A stretch of DNA of 64,000 bases from Devosia ginsengisoli (GTDB lineage: Bacteria > Pseudomonadota > Alphaproteobacteria > Rhizobiales > Devosiaceae), in NCBI RefSeq assembly GCF_007859655.1, contig NZ_CP042304.1:372001-436000 (forward strand), written 5' to 3'. The translations under genes and the position numbers were made by a program. Numbering within the stretch: the first letter of the stretch is position 1; each line of letters opens with the position of its first letter. Under the pieces are notes generated by a model, which saw only the letters and a program-made list of their open reading frames with translations, was not told the origin of the DNA and searched no databases. Below are positions 42,644 through 50,515 of the stretch, piece after piece.

Positions 42644-43080
42644 CCTGGCTCCGCGCGCTCCTGCTGGCTCTGTGCCTCGCCACTCCGGTTGTGGCGCTGA
42701 GCCCCGACGAAGTCCTCGATGATCCGGTGCTGGAGCAGCGTGCCCGCGACATTTCGGCCGGCCTGCGGTGCCTGGTCTGCCAGAACCAGTCCATCGACGA
42801 CAGCGATGCGGACCTGGCGAAAGACCTGCGAGTGCTGGTGCGCGAGCGACTGGTCGCCGGCGATAGCGACGAGGATGTGCGGCAATATCTCGTCGATCGC
42901 TACGGCGAATATGTGCTGCTCAATCCGCGCGTGAACAGCCACACCATCCTGCTCTGGATCGCCGCGCCGGCCCTGCTGCTGGTGGGCCTGGGGACCCTGG
43001 TCGTGGTCGGACGCCGGAGGCGGGCGGTCGAGGCTGGCTTGAGCGCTGAGGAGCAGGCGGCTCTGGACGAGTTGAAGTAG
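42640..43080 (+). CDS. ccmH: Cytochrome c maturation protein CcmH
   Basis: The 146-residue protein has a signal peptide, the redox motif [15 protein letters not shown] (LRCxxCQ), a helical periplasmic domain and a C-terminal membrane helix ([20 protein letters not shown]) with a basic tail. It reduces apocytochrome thiols for haem attachment. Confidence 0.96.
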   Translation: MTWLRALLLALCLATPVVALSPDEVLDDPVLEQRARDISAGLRCLVCQNQSIDDSDADLAKDLRVLVRERLVAGDSDEDVRQYLVDRYGEYVLLNPRVNSHTILLWIAAPALLLVGLGTLVVVGRRRRAVEAGLSAEEQAALDELK

Positions 43081-43111
43081 CAAGCGCCCGCGAGGGGGCA
43101 TTGCCCGAAAA

Positions 43112-43196
43112 CCCTCATGGTGAGCCTGTCGAACCACGAGGGTGGGCACGCCGATCTTGCCACGCCCTCGTGGTTCGACAAGCTCACCATGAGGGC
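43112..43196. repeat. Palindromic repeat, family C, copy 3
   Basis: CCCTCATGGTGAGCCTGTCG on the left and CGACAAGCTCACCATGAGGG on the right, each with CCACGAGG hairpins. It separates ccmH from the degP promoter. Confidence 0.85.
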
Positions 43197-43256
43197 TACT
43201 AAGAGCATCTATCCCGGCCAGGCGATGCCCCGCCATAATCTCCGCCCCATTCCCGC

Positions 43257-43286
43257 CGCCAACATTGCCAAGGTTTAATGTTGGCG
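43257..43286. promoter_or_regulatory. 10-base inverted repeat upstream of degP
   Basis: CGCCAACATT (43257-43266) and AATGTTGGCG (43277-43286) are perfectly complementary with a ten-base spacer, 76 bases before the degP start. It looks like the operator of a dimeric regulator. The response regulator encoded after degP is one candidate. Confidence 0.5.
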
Positions 43287-43362
43287 CAACCTCGCAGAAA
43301 GATCGCCCGTTCCATATCTACGCCCACAAGCTGTTGAGGGCTTGCCGAAGGAGAATGATTAC

Positions 43363-44895
43363 ATGCGCTCGACCATTCTGAAGCGTACCAGCCGCTGGCT
43401 CGGGGCCTCTGCCCTGGCGCTGCTGGTTGGTATTGGCGGTGTTTCCACCGCTTTCGTTATGACCGGTCAGGCCGCCACTGCCCAGGTGCAGAACGCCGCC
43501 CAGATCATCGTTCCCGAAGCGACGCAGCCGCATGCCGGCTTTGCCGACCTGGTGGAAGCAGTCAAGCCGGCCGTGGTGTCCATCCTCGTCGAAGCCGAGG
43601 AAAGCCCGCGCAACGTGCAGCGGCGCGGCGGCGAGTTCAATTTCAACTTCCCCGATCTGCCCCCCGATCACCCCTTCCACGATTTCTTCGACCAGTTTGG
43701 CGATCAGTTCGGCCGCCAGGGTCCGCGTGGCGAGCAGGCGCCCCGCCATTTCATGGCCGCCGGCTCGGGCTTCGTGATTTCGGCTGATGGCTATATCGTC
43801 ACCAACAACCACGTGGTCGAGAATGCAACCAAGGTCACCGTGGTCTTCGACGATGGCACCGAACAGGTTGCCGAAATCGTCGGCACCGACGAGCGGACCG
43901 ACCTGGCCGTGGTCAAGATCGACGGCACCGACCTGCCTTTCGTCAATTTCGAGACCGAAGCCAGCCGCGTCGGCGACTGGGTGGTTGCCGTGGGTAACCC
44001 GTTCGGCCTTGGCGGCACCGTGACCGTTGGTGTCATCTCCGGTTCGGGCCGTAATATCGGCGGCTCCAACTACGGCGATTTCCTGCAGATCGACGCGGCC
44101 GTGAATACCGGCAATTCGGGCGGTCCGGCCTTCAATACCAAGGGTGAAGTGGTCGGCGTCAATACCGCCATCTATTCGCCCAATGGCGGCAATGTCGGCA
44201 TCGCCTTCGCCATTCCGGCAGCCACCGTCAAGGGCATCGTCGCCCAGCTGATCGACAGCGGCACCGTGACCCGCGGCTATCTTGGCGTCGGCATCCAGGA
44301 TGTGACCCGTGACATTGCCGATGGTGTCGGCCTGGCCGAAGCCAAGGGCGCCATTGTCAGCAATGTGGCCGAGGACGGCCCTGCCGGTCCGGCCGGCGTC
44401 AAGTCGGGCGATATCATCACCGCAGTCGATGGCGATGCGATCGATGACGCGCTCGATCTCAGCCGCACCATTGCCGGCAAGTCGCCCGAATCCACCGTCG
44501 AGCTGACCGTCTGGCGCGATGGCGCCGAGACCAAGCTGTCGGTGCAGCTCGGCACGTTGAACGAAGAGCAGGTGGCCGAGGCCGATCAGGGCCAGAGCCC
44601 GGTTCCGCCGGCCCCGCTGCCGGCCGAAACCAGCGTCGGCCTGACCCTGGTGCCGAACTCTGACGGCTCGGGTGGTCTCTTGATCCAGAACGTCGAGCCG
44701 GATTCGGCTGCTGCCGAAAAGGGCCTGGCGGTTGGCGATGCCATCCTCGAAGTCAACAACACGCCGGTCAGCAGCCTCGATGAATTCGAGGCGGCCCTTG
44801 ACGCGGTCAAGGCCCAGGGGCGCAATACCGCCCTGATCAAGGCCAGCCGCGACGGCAACGACCGCTTCATCGGCCTGCTGCTGGCTGCCGAGTAA
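43363..44895 (+). CDS. degP: Periplasmic serine protease DegP (Do family)
   Basis: The 510-residue protein has a signal/anchor segment (WLGASALALLVGIGGVSTAF), catalytic triad His in VTNNHVVENA, Asp in ERTDLAVVKI and Ser in NTGNSGGPAF, then two PDZ domains (GYLGVGIQDVTRDIADGVGL; LLIQNVEPDSAAAEKGLAVG). It degrades or refolds misfolded envelope proteins. AAGGAGA at 43348 supports ATG 43363. Followed by a two-component system, as in other rhizobia. Confidence 0.96.
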   Translation: MRSTILKRTSRWLGASALALLVGIGGVSTAFVMTGQAATAQVQNAAQIIVPEATQPHAGFADLVEAVKPAVVSILVEAEESPRNVQRRGGEFNFNFPDLPPDHPFHDFFDQFGDQFGRQGPRGEQAPRHFMAAGSGFVISADGYIVTNNHVVENATKVTVVFDDGTEQVAEIVGTDERTDLAVVKIDGTDLPFVNFETEASRVGDWVVAVGNPFGLGGTVTVGVISGSGRNIGGSNYGDFLQIDAAVNTGNSGGPAFNTKGEVVGVNTAIYSPNGGNVGIAFAIPAATVKGIVAQLIDSGTVTRGYLGVGIQDVTRDIADGVGLAEAKGAIVSNVAEDGPAGPAGVKSGDIITAVDGDAIDDALDLSRTIAGKSPESTVELTVWRDGAETKLSVQLGTLNEEQVAEADQGQSPVPPAPLPAETSVGLTLVPNSDGSGGLLIQNVEPDSAAAEKGLAVGDAILEVNNTPVSSLDEFEAALDAVKAQGRNTALIKASRDGNDRFIGLLLAAE

Positions 44896-44908
44896 TACTC
44901 CTGCGGCT

Positions 44909-44923
44909 CCGGGGCTTCCCCGG
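44909..44923. other. GC-rich hairpin between degP and the regulator gene
   Basis: CCGGGG-CTT-CCCCGG is a perfect six-base stem just after degP, without a T-tract. It could attenuate or stabilise the degP message. Confidence 0.45.
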
Positions 44924-44958
44924 GGCCGCGCCCCCGCCAACCACCACGGAGCGTCGCG

Positions 44959-45631
44959 GTGAAAATCCTGCTGATCGAAGATGATCGGGAAGCCGCGAGC
45001 TATCTCATCCAGGCGCTCGACGAAGCCGGCCATATCACCCATCACGCCGCCGACGGCGAAACGGGTTATGCCATGGCCTCGGGCATGGATTACGAAGTCC
45101 TCATCGTCGATCGCATGCTGCCCCGCCGCGATGGCCTCTCCATTGTCGAGATCGCTACGCGCCGAAGGCGACAAGACACCCGTCCTCATTCTCTCCGCAC
45201 TCGGCGAGGTCGATGATCGGGTGACCGGCCTGCGCGCCGGCGGCGACGACTACCTCACCAAGCCCTATGCCTTTACCGAGCTGCTGGCCCGCGTCGAAGT
45301 GCTGGCGCGCCGCTCCAGCCCTTCCGAAGCCGCCACCAGCTATCAGGTCGCCGGCCTCAGCCTCGATCGGCTCTCCCGCAAGGTCGAGCGCGATGGCGAA
45401 ACCGTACTGCTGCAGCCGCGCGAATTCCGCCTGCTCGAATATCTGATGAAGAATGCCGGCAAGGTAGTGACCCGCACCATGCTGCTCGAAAATGTCTGGG
45501 ACTATCATTTCGATCCCCAGACTAATGTCATCGACGTGCATATGTCGCGCCTGCGCTCCAAGATCGACAAGGGCCACGCGACCCCGCTGCTGCACACCGT
45601 GCGCGGGGCCGGCTACATGATCCGCGAGTAG
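44959..45631 (+). CDS. OmpR-family response regulator, one-base frameshift
   Basis: The receiver domain reads MKILLIEDDREAASYLIQAL ... VLIVDRMLPRRDGLSIVE in one frame. From 45155 the next frame gives LRAEGDKTPVLILSALGEVD ... YLTKPYAF and a complete winged helix (LLQPREFRLLEYLMKNAGKV; IDVHMSRLRSKIDKGH). Removing the G at 45154 joins them into a normal 223-residue regulator. The rest is free of damage, so a base error is as likely as a true mutation. GTG start with GGAG upstream. Cognate kinase follows. Confidence 0.88.
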
Positions 45632-45634
45632 ATC

Positions 45635-47050
45635 TTGACCCGCTTCGCCCAGATCTGGCGCACATCCACGGTTAGGCTGACGGCGACGTTCATCCTGATC
45701 TTTTCACTTTTCGCCATCCTGCTGCTGGCCTTCATCACCTGGCAATCCAGCGTGCAGATCCAGCGCCAGCAGGCCAATGACATCGACCGCGAGGTGCGGG
45801 TGCTGCAGCGCATCGACGCGGTGCAGGGCATCCGCGCCCTGGCCTTTGCCCTCGAACGCATTTCCCGCGCGCCGGGGCCGGGCGTCTATTATCTCGGCGA
45901 CGCCACCGGCCAGTACCTGCTCGGCAATGTCACCGATGTGCCGCCCGATGTGCTGATCGAACCGGGCATCTACAGCTTCGACTACGAGCGGGCCAATCCC
46001 TTCATCGATCCGCCTGATGGCGCCGATACACCGCCCCGTCGCATCCGCACCGGCTTTGCCGTGGTGCGCTCGGTCGAGCTGACCAATGGCATGCGGCTGG
46101 TCGTCGGCCGCGACGTGGTGGAGCGCCAGGGCTTTTCGGCCATCATCGTGCAGAGCTTCCTGTTCGGCGTGCTCGGCATCATCCTGTTCTCGCTGGTAGC
46201 CGGCGGCATCACCGCCCGCCGCGTGCTGCGCCGCATCGACACGATCCGCGATACCTCGACCAAGATCATGTCGGGCAACCTGTCCGAGCGTGTCCCGGTC
46301 ACGCGCCGCAATGATGAATTCGATGGCCTCGCCACCAATCTCAACGCCATGCTCGACCGCATCGAGCAATTGCTGCAGGGCCTCAAGGAGGTCACCGACA
46401 ATGTCGCGCATGACCTCAAGACGCCGCTGACCCGCCTGCGCAACCAGGCCGAAACCGCCTTGCGCGACGGCGCCAGCGACGAAGTCCGCCAGCAGGCGCT
46501 GGAAACCACCATTGCCGAGAGCGACCGCCTCATCCAGACCTTCAATGCCCTCCTGATGATCGCCCGTGCCGAGGCCGGCGCCCCCTCGGGGGCGCTTGCC
46601 GACGTCGATGTCAGCGCCGTCGTGAGCGACATGGCCGAGCTCTATGGCCCGGTGGCCGAGGACGAGGGCATCGTCGTCGAAACATCGATTGCCGAGGGCC
46701 TGCATCTGCGCGGCAATCGCGAACTGATCGGGCAGGCCATGGTCAATCTGCTCGAAAACGCCGTGAAATACGCCAAGCCGGTCGGGGAAGGGCAGGGCCG
46801 CATCACCGTCGGCCTGCGCCAGCAGGATGGTCGCGCGCTCATCGAAGTCGCCGACAACGGCCCCGGCATCCCCGAAGCCGACCGCAAGCGCGTGCTGGAA
46901 CGCTTTGTCCGGCTCGAGAAAAGCCGCTCCGAACCGGGCTCGGGTCTTGGTCTGTCGCTGGTTGATGCCGTGGCAAGGTTGCATGGCGGAACCTTCCGCA
47001 TCGAGGACAATGCGCCGGGGGTACGCGCGGTGATCGATCTGCCAGCCTGA
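45635..47050 (+). CDS. Sensor histidine kinase (DegP-linked pair)
   Basis: The 471-residue kinase has two membrane segments (about 14-37 and 168-190), HAMP (ARRVLRRIDTIRDTSTKIMS), phospho-His in DNVAHDLKTPLTRLRNQAE, and ATPase motifs NLLENAVKYA, VADNGPGIP and GSGLGLSL. The start is TTG 45635, three bases after the regulator stop. Likely senses an envelope signal tied to DegP; the signal is unknown. Confidence 0.93.
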   Translation: MTRFAQIWRTSTVRLTATFILIFSLFAILLLAFITWQSSVQIQRQQANDIDREVRVLQRIDAVQGIRALAFALERISRAPGPGVYYLGDATGQYLLGNVTDVPPDVLIEPGIYSFDYERANPFIDPPDGADTPPRRIRTGFAVVRSVELTNGMRLVVGRDVVERQGFSAIIVQSFLFGVLGIILFSLVAGGITARRVLRRIDTIRDTSTKIMSGNLSERVPVTRRNDEFDGLATNLNAMLDRIEQLLQGLKEVTDNVAHDLKTPLTRLRNQAETALRDGASDEVRQQALETTIAESDRLIQTFNALLMIARAEAGAPSGALADVDVSAVVSDMAELYGPVAEDEGIVVETSIAEGLHLRGNRELIGQAMVNLLENAVKYAKPVGEGQGRITVGLRQQDGRALIEVADNGPGIPEADRKRVLERFVRLEKSRSEPGSGLGLSLVDAVARLHGGTFRIEDNAPGVRAVIDLPA

Positions 47051-47051
47051 C

Positions 47052-47211
47052 CTTCTTCCCCTCTTCCCTTGAGGGAGAGGGCGGTTTTCCGCGTCCAGCG
47101 GAAAACCGGGTGAGGGGTCCTGCGCCCTCCCATGCTTCAATGCTTCTGGATAGCGCGATACCCCTCATCCGCCCTTCGGGCACCTTCTCCCTCAAGGGGA
47201 GAAGGGAAGAG
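47052..47211. repeat. Palindromic repeat, family A, copy 4
   Basis: CTTCTTCCCCTCTTCCCTTG with GAGGGAGAGG at the left, CATGCTTCAATGC in the middle, CCCCTCATCCGCCCTTCGGG and CTCAAGGGGAGAAGGGAAG at the right. It lies between the kinase and glnE. Confidence 0.85.
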
Positions 47212-47267
47212 GCGCCTGAGCAAGTCCCCACCTTGCTCCCAACCCGCCGCCAAGCTATCCCTCGCTC

Positions 47268-50144
47268 ATGGCCATCAAGCTCTCCGCCCTGCCGCCCATC
47301 GCCACGCCGCTTGTCCACGCCTGGCTCGCCGAGCTTCCGGCCGACCAGCGCGCCGCGCTCGCCGCTGCCACCCCTTCCATCGGACCATTGCTCGAATCCG
47401 CGCCCTACCTGCTGGCGCTGGCGCAGGACAATGCCGACTGGCTGGTCGTCACCCTTGCTGACAGTGCCGACGGCGCCTTTACCGACATCATCGACACCGT
47501 CGAGGGCGCCACCGCCGCCACCGAGGAAGAGCTAGCTCCCATCCTCCGCATCGCCAAGGGCCGCACGGCTTTGCTCGCCGCCATCGCCGAAACCGGCGGT
47601 GCCTGGACCACGGCGCAGGCAACAGCCGCCTTGTCGGACCTCGCCGATGCCGCGCTCGACGCCGCGCTGAACCTGCTGATGCGCCGCGCCGCCGAAAAGG
47701 GCGTGCTGGCCATCCCTGCCGAGCAGGCCACAGCAGCCAATTCGGGGCTCGCCATCTTCGCCCTGGGCAAACATGGCGGGCAGGAGCTGAACTACTCCTC
47801 CGATATCGACATCGTCGCCTTCTACGACCCCGAAAAGGCCGTATTGGCCGATCCCGGCGAAGCCACGAAAATCTATTCTCGCATGATCCAGAAGCTGGTC
47901 ACCCTGATGGAGGACCGCCAGGCCCATGGCTATGTGTTCCGCACCGACCTGCGCCTGCGCCCCGATCCGGGTTCCACCCCCGTCGCCATCTCCTTCGACG
48001 CGGCGCTCGCCTATTACGAGAGCCGCGGCCAGAACTGGGAGCGCGCCGCCTGGATCAAGGCCCGCGCCTGTGCCGGCGACCGCCAGGTGGGCGAGGCCTT
48101 CCTGCGCGAGCTCGCCCCCTATGTCTGGCGCAAGCATCTCGACTTCGCCACCATTGCCGATATCCAGGCGATGAAGCGCCAGATCAACATCGCCAAGAAT
48201 GTCGGCGATATCCGCGTGGAGGGCCACAATGTGAAGCTCGGCCGCGGCGGCATCCGCGAGATCGAATTCTTCACCCAGACCCAGCAGCTCATTGCCGGCG
48301 GCCGCGACAAGACCCTGCGCGTCAAGCCGACGGCCCATGCGCTGGCGGCCCTGGCCGATGCCAACTGGATCACGCCCAAGGCCGCCACCGAGCTGACCCA
48401 GACCTATTGGTATCTGCGCGGTGTCGAAAACCGACTGCAGATGCTGCGCGATGAGCAGACCCACACCATGCCTGCCTCGGCCGAAGAAGTGGCCGTCATC
48501 GGAAGGCTGATGGGCGAGCCCGACCTGCGCGCCTTCGAAACCACCTACCGCGCCGCTTTGGAACGCGTGGTCGGCTACTATTCCGAGCTTTTCACCGAAG
48601 GCGAAACGCTGGGCAGCGGCGAAGGCAATCTCGTCTTCACCGGCAGCGACGACGATCCGGGCACCGTGGAAACCCTCTCTGCCATGGGTTTCGCCAATCC
48701 CTCCAAGGCCATCGAAATGGTGCGCAAGTGGCACTATGGCAGCTATGCCGCCACCCGCGCCGCCGCCGCCCGCGCCCACCTCACCGAATTGCTGCCCGCT
48801 TTGCTGGCTACGCTCGGCGAGGCGGGCAATGCCGACGATGCCCTGCTGCGCTTCGACGATTTCCTGTCACGGCTGCCGGCCGGCGTACCGCTCTTCTCGC
48901 TGCTGCGCACCCATCCGGACCTGCGCCGGCTGCTGGTTCAGCTCATGGCCTCGGCCCCCCGCATGTCCGAGGCCGTCATCCACCGCGCCCATGTGATGGA
49001 CGGACTGATCGATCCGGCCTTCGCCAATGACGTGACGCATCGCGACGTACTGATCGCCAAGGTCGATGCGTTCCTGGCCGAGTCCCGCTCCTATGAGGAA
49101 GTTATCGATCGGGCCCGCATTATCGGGCAGGAGCAGAAATTCCTCATCGCCGCTGGCCTCCTGTCCGGTACGGTCAGCGCAACTGGGGCAGGGGAGCAGT
49201 TCACCGCTCTGGCCGAGACGCTGGTCAATCGCCTGTTCGGCAGCGTCCGCACCGAATTCGAGCGCCGCCATGGCCGGCTGGCCGGCGGCCGCGTCGCGCT
49301 GCTCGCTTTCGGCAAGATGGCCAGCCGCGAAATGACGGTCACCTCAGACCTCGATTTTATCCTGCTCTACGATGCGCCCGACGCCGAATCCGACGGCGAT
49401 AAACCGCTGACCACCAACCACTACTACACGCGCCTCACCCAGCGCCTCGTCGCAGCAGTCACCTCGCCCACCGGCGAAGGCGTGCTCTACGAGGCCGACA
49501 TGCGCCTGCGGCCCTCGGGCAATGCCGGCCCCCTGGCCACCAGCATTGGCGGCTTCCGCGCCTATCACCGCGACAATGCCTGGACCTGGGAACACCTCGC
49601 CCTCAGCCGCGCCCGCGTCATCGCCGCCGACAATGCCTTCGGCGCCGAGGTCGATGCCGCCATTGCCGAGGTGATGAGCCGCTCCCGCGACGTTGCCAAG
49701 ACCATTGACGACGTCGTCTCCATGCGCGCGCTGATGGCCAAGGAACGGCCCGCCCGCCATCCCTTCGACCTCAAGCTGGCCGAAGGCGGCCTGGTCGATC
49801 TCGAATTCATCGCCCAGTCGGCGCAACTGGTCGCCGGCAAGACGATCGGCCTGCCCCAGGCCCTCACCGCCCGCGTCCTCGCCCGGCTGGCCGAAACCGG
49901 CCTCGTGCCTGAGGGCGCGCGTCTGGCCGAAATCCACCTCACCTATTCGACGGTTCTGCAGGTGATGAGCTCGGCGCTGGTCAGTCCCTTCAAGGACGAA
50001 GCCTGGACCGACGCCTTCAAGGAATTGCTGGCCGGCCTGACGCACTATCCCGATTTCGGCCGGCTGGAACTGGACCTGCTCCAGATGCGCGGCGAAGTGA
50101 GCGCTGCGGTGGCGAAATGGTATGAGACGGCCTGGGGGCTTTAA
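47268..50144 (+). CDS. glnE: Bifunctional glutamine synthetase adenylyltransferase/deadenylase
   Basis: The 958-residue enzyme adds AMP to, or removes it from, glutamine synthetase in response to PII. It has two nucleotidyltransferase domains: the deadenylase half with KHGGQELNYSSDIDIVAFYD and FRTDLRLRPDPGSTPVAIS, and the adenylyltransferase half with FGKMASREMTVTSDLDFILL and YEADMRLRPSGNAGPLAT, joined by a helical regulatory region. Length is close to E. coli GlnE (946). Confidence 0.97.
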   Translation: MAIKLSALPPIATPLVHAWLAELPADQRAALAAATPSIGPLLESAPYLLALAQDNADWLVVTLADSADGAFTDIIDTVEGATAATEEELAPILRIAKGRTALLAAIAETGGAWTTAQATAALSDLADAALDAALNLLMRRAAEKGVLAIPAEQATAANSGLAIFALGKHGGQELNYSSDIDIVAFYDPEKAVLADPGEATKIYSRMIQKLVTLMEDRQAHGYVFRTDLRLRPDPGSTPVAISFDAALAYYESRGQNWERAAWIKARACAGDRQVGEAFLRELAPYVWRKHLDFATIADIQAMKRQINIAKNVGDIRVEGHNVKLGRGGIREIEFFTQTQQLIAGGRDKTLRVKPTAHALAALADANWITPKAATELTQTYWYLRGVENRLQMLRDEQTHTMPASAEEVAVIGRLMGEPDLRAFETTYRAALERVVGYYSELFTEGETLGSGEGNLVFTGSDDDPGTVETLSAMGFANPSKAIEMVRKWHYGSYAATRAAAARAHLTELLPALLATLGEAGNADDALLRFDDFLSRLPAGVPLFSLLRTHPDLRRLLVQLMASAPRMSEAVIHRAHVMDGLIDPAFANDVTHRDVLIAKVDAFLAESRSYEEVIDRARIIGQEQKFLIAAGLLSGTVSATGAGEQFTALAETLVNRLFGSVRTEFERRHGRLAGGRVALLAFGKMASREMTVTSDLDFILLYDAPDAESDGDKPLTTNHYYTRLTQRLVAAVTSPTGEGVLYEADMRLRPSGNAGPLATSIGGFRAYHRDNAWTWEHLALSRARVIAADNAFGAEVDAAIAEVMSRSRDVAKTIDDVVSMRALMAKERPARHPFDLKLAEGGLVDLEFIAQSAQLVAGKTIGLPQALTARVLARLAETGLVPEGARLAEIHLTYSTVLQVMSSALVSPFKDEAWTDAFKELLAGLTHYPDFGRLELDLLQMRGEVSAAVAKWYETAWGL

Positions 50145-50160
50145 CCCTCCGCGGTGGCTC

Positions 50161-50297
50161 CCCTCACCCCACCCTCAATCCCTCCCCATCAAGGGGAGGG
50201 AGGCGCATGGGCAATGTCAGTGGTCCAATATTCCCTCATCCACCGGACAGGCTTCCCTCCCCTTGATGGGGAGGGATTGAGGGTGGGGTGGGGTTGA
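50161..50297. repeat. Palindromic repeat, family B, copy 5
   Basis: ACCCTCAATCCCTCCCCATC with AAGGGGAGGG at the left and CCCTCCCCTTGATGGGGAGG then GATTGAGGGTGGGG at the right. It separates the convergent glnE and minus-strand genes. Confidence 0.85.
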
Positions 50298-50337
50298 GTC
50301 ACATGCACCGGCCTTGAGATAGGGAAAGTAAGAAACT

Positions 50338-50514
50338 CTATTCCACCCGCCGCGGCGGCACCGGCGTGCCCCGCTGCTCCAGCGCGCGCTTGACGCTTTC
50401 AGGGATATCCCGGCAACCGCATTGTTCGGCATGTTCGATATGCCATTCAATGCGCTGCTCGATATTGGCATTCTTGGGCATGCGGTGCGTTTCGTGCCAG
50501 TCCCGGTTGATCAT
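50338..50514 (-). CDS. 58-residue conserved small protein
   Basis: The minus-strand frame reads MINRDWHETHRMPKNANIEQ ... WHIEHAEQCGCRDIPESVKR. The DWHExHRMPKN start and the His/Cys-rich middle (WHIEHAEQCGC) match a short protein family I recall from rhizobial genomes, possibly metal binding. Its ATG lies one base after the stop of the upstream kinase, so the two are co-translated. Function unknown. Confidence 0.7.
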   Translation of the reverse strand: MINRDWHETHRMPKNANIEQRIEWHIEHAEQCGCRDIPESVKRALEQRGTPVPPRRVE

Positions 50515-50515
50515 C

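Noticed and set aside
43318..45189. A 623-codon open frame antisense to degP and the regulator
   Set aside because: It is the complement of DegP coding sequence and shows no independent domain.
12525..50297. Repeats as a CRISPR array
   Set aside because: The copies are scattered between genes, have complementary arms and variable centres, and never form regularly spaced direct repeats.
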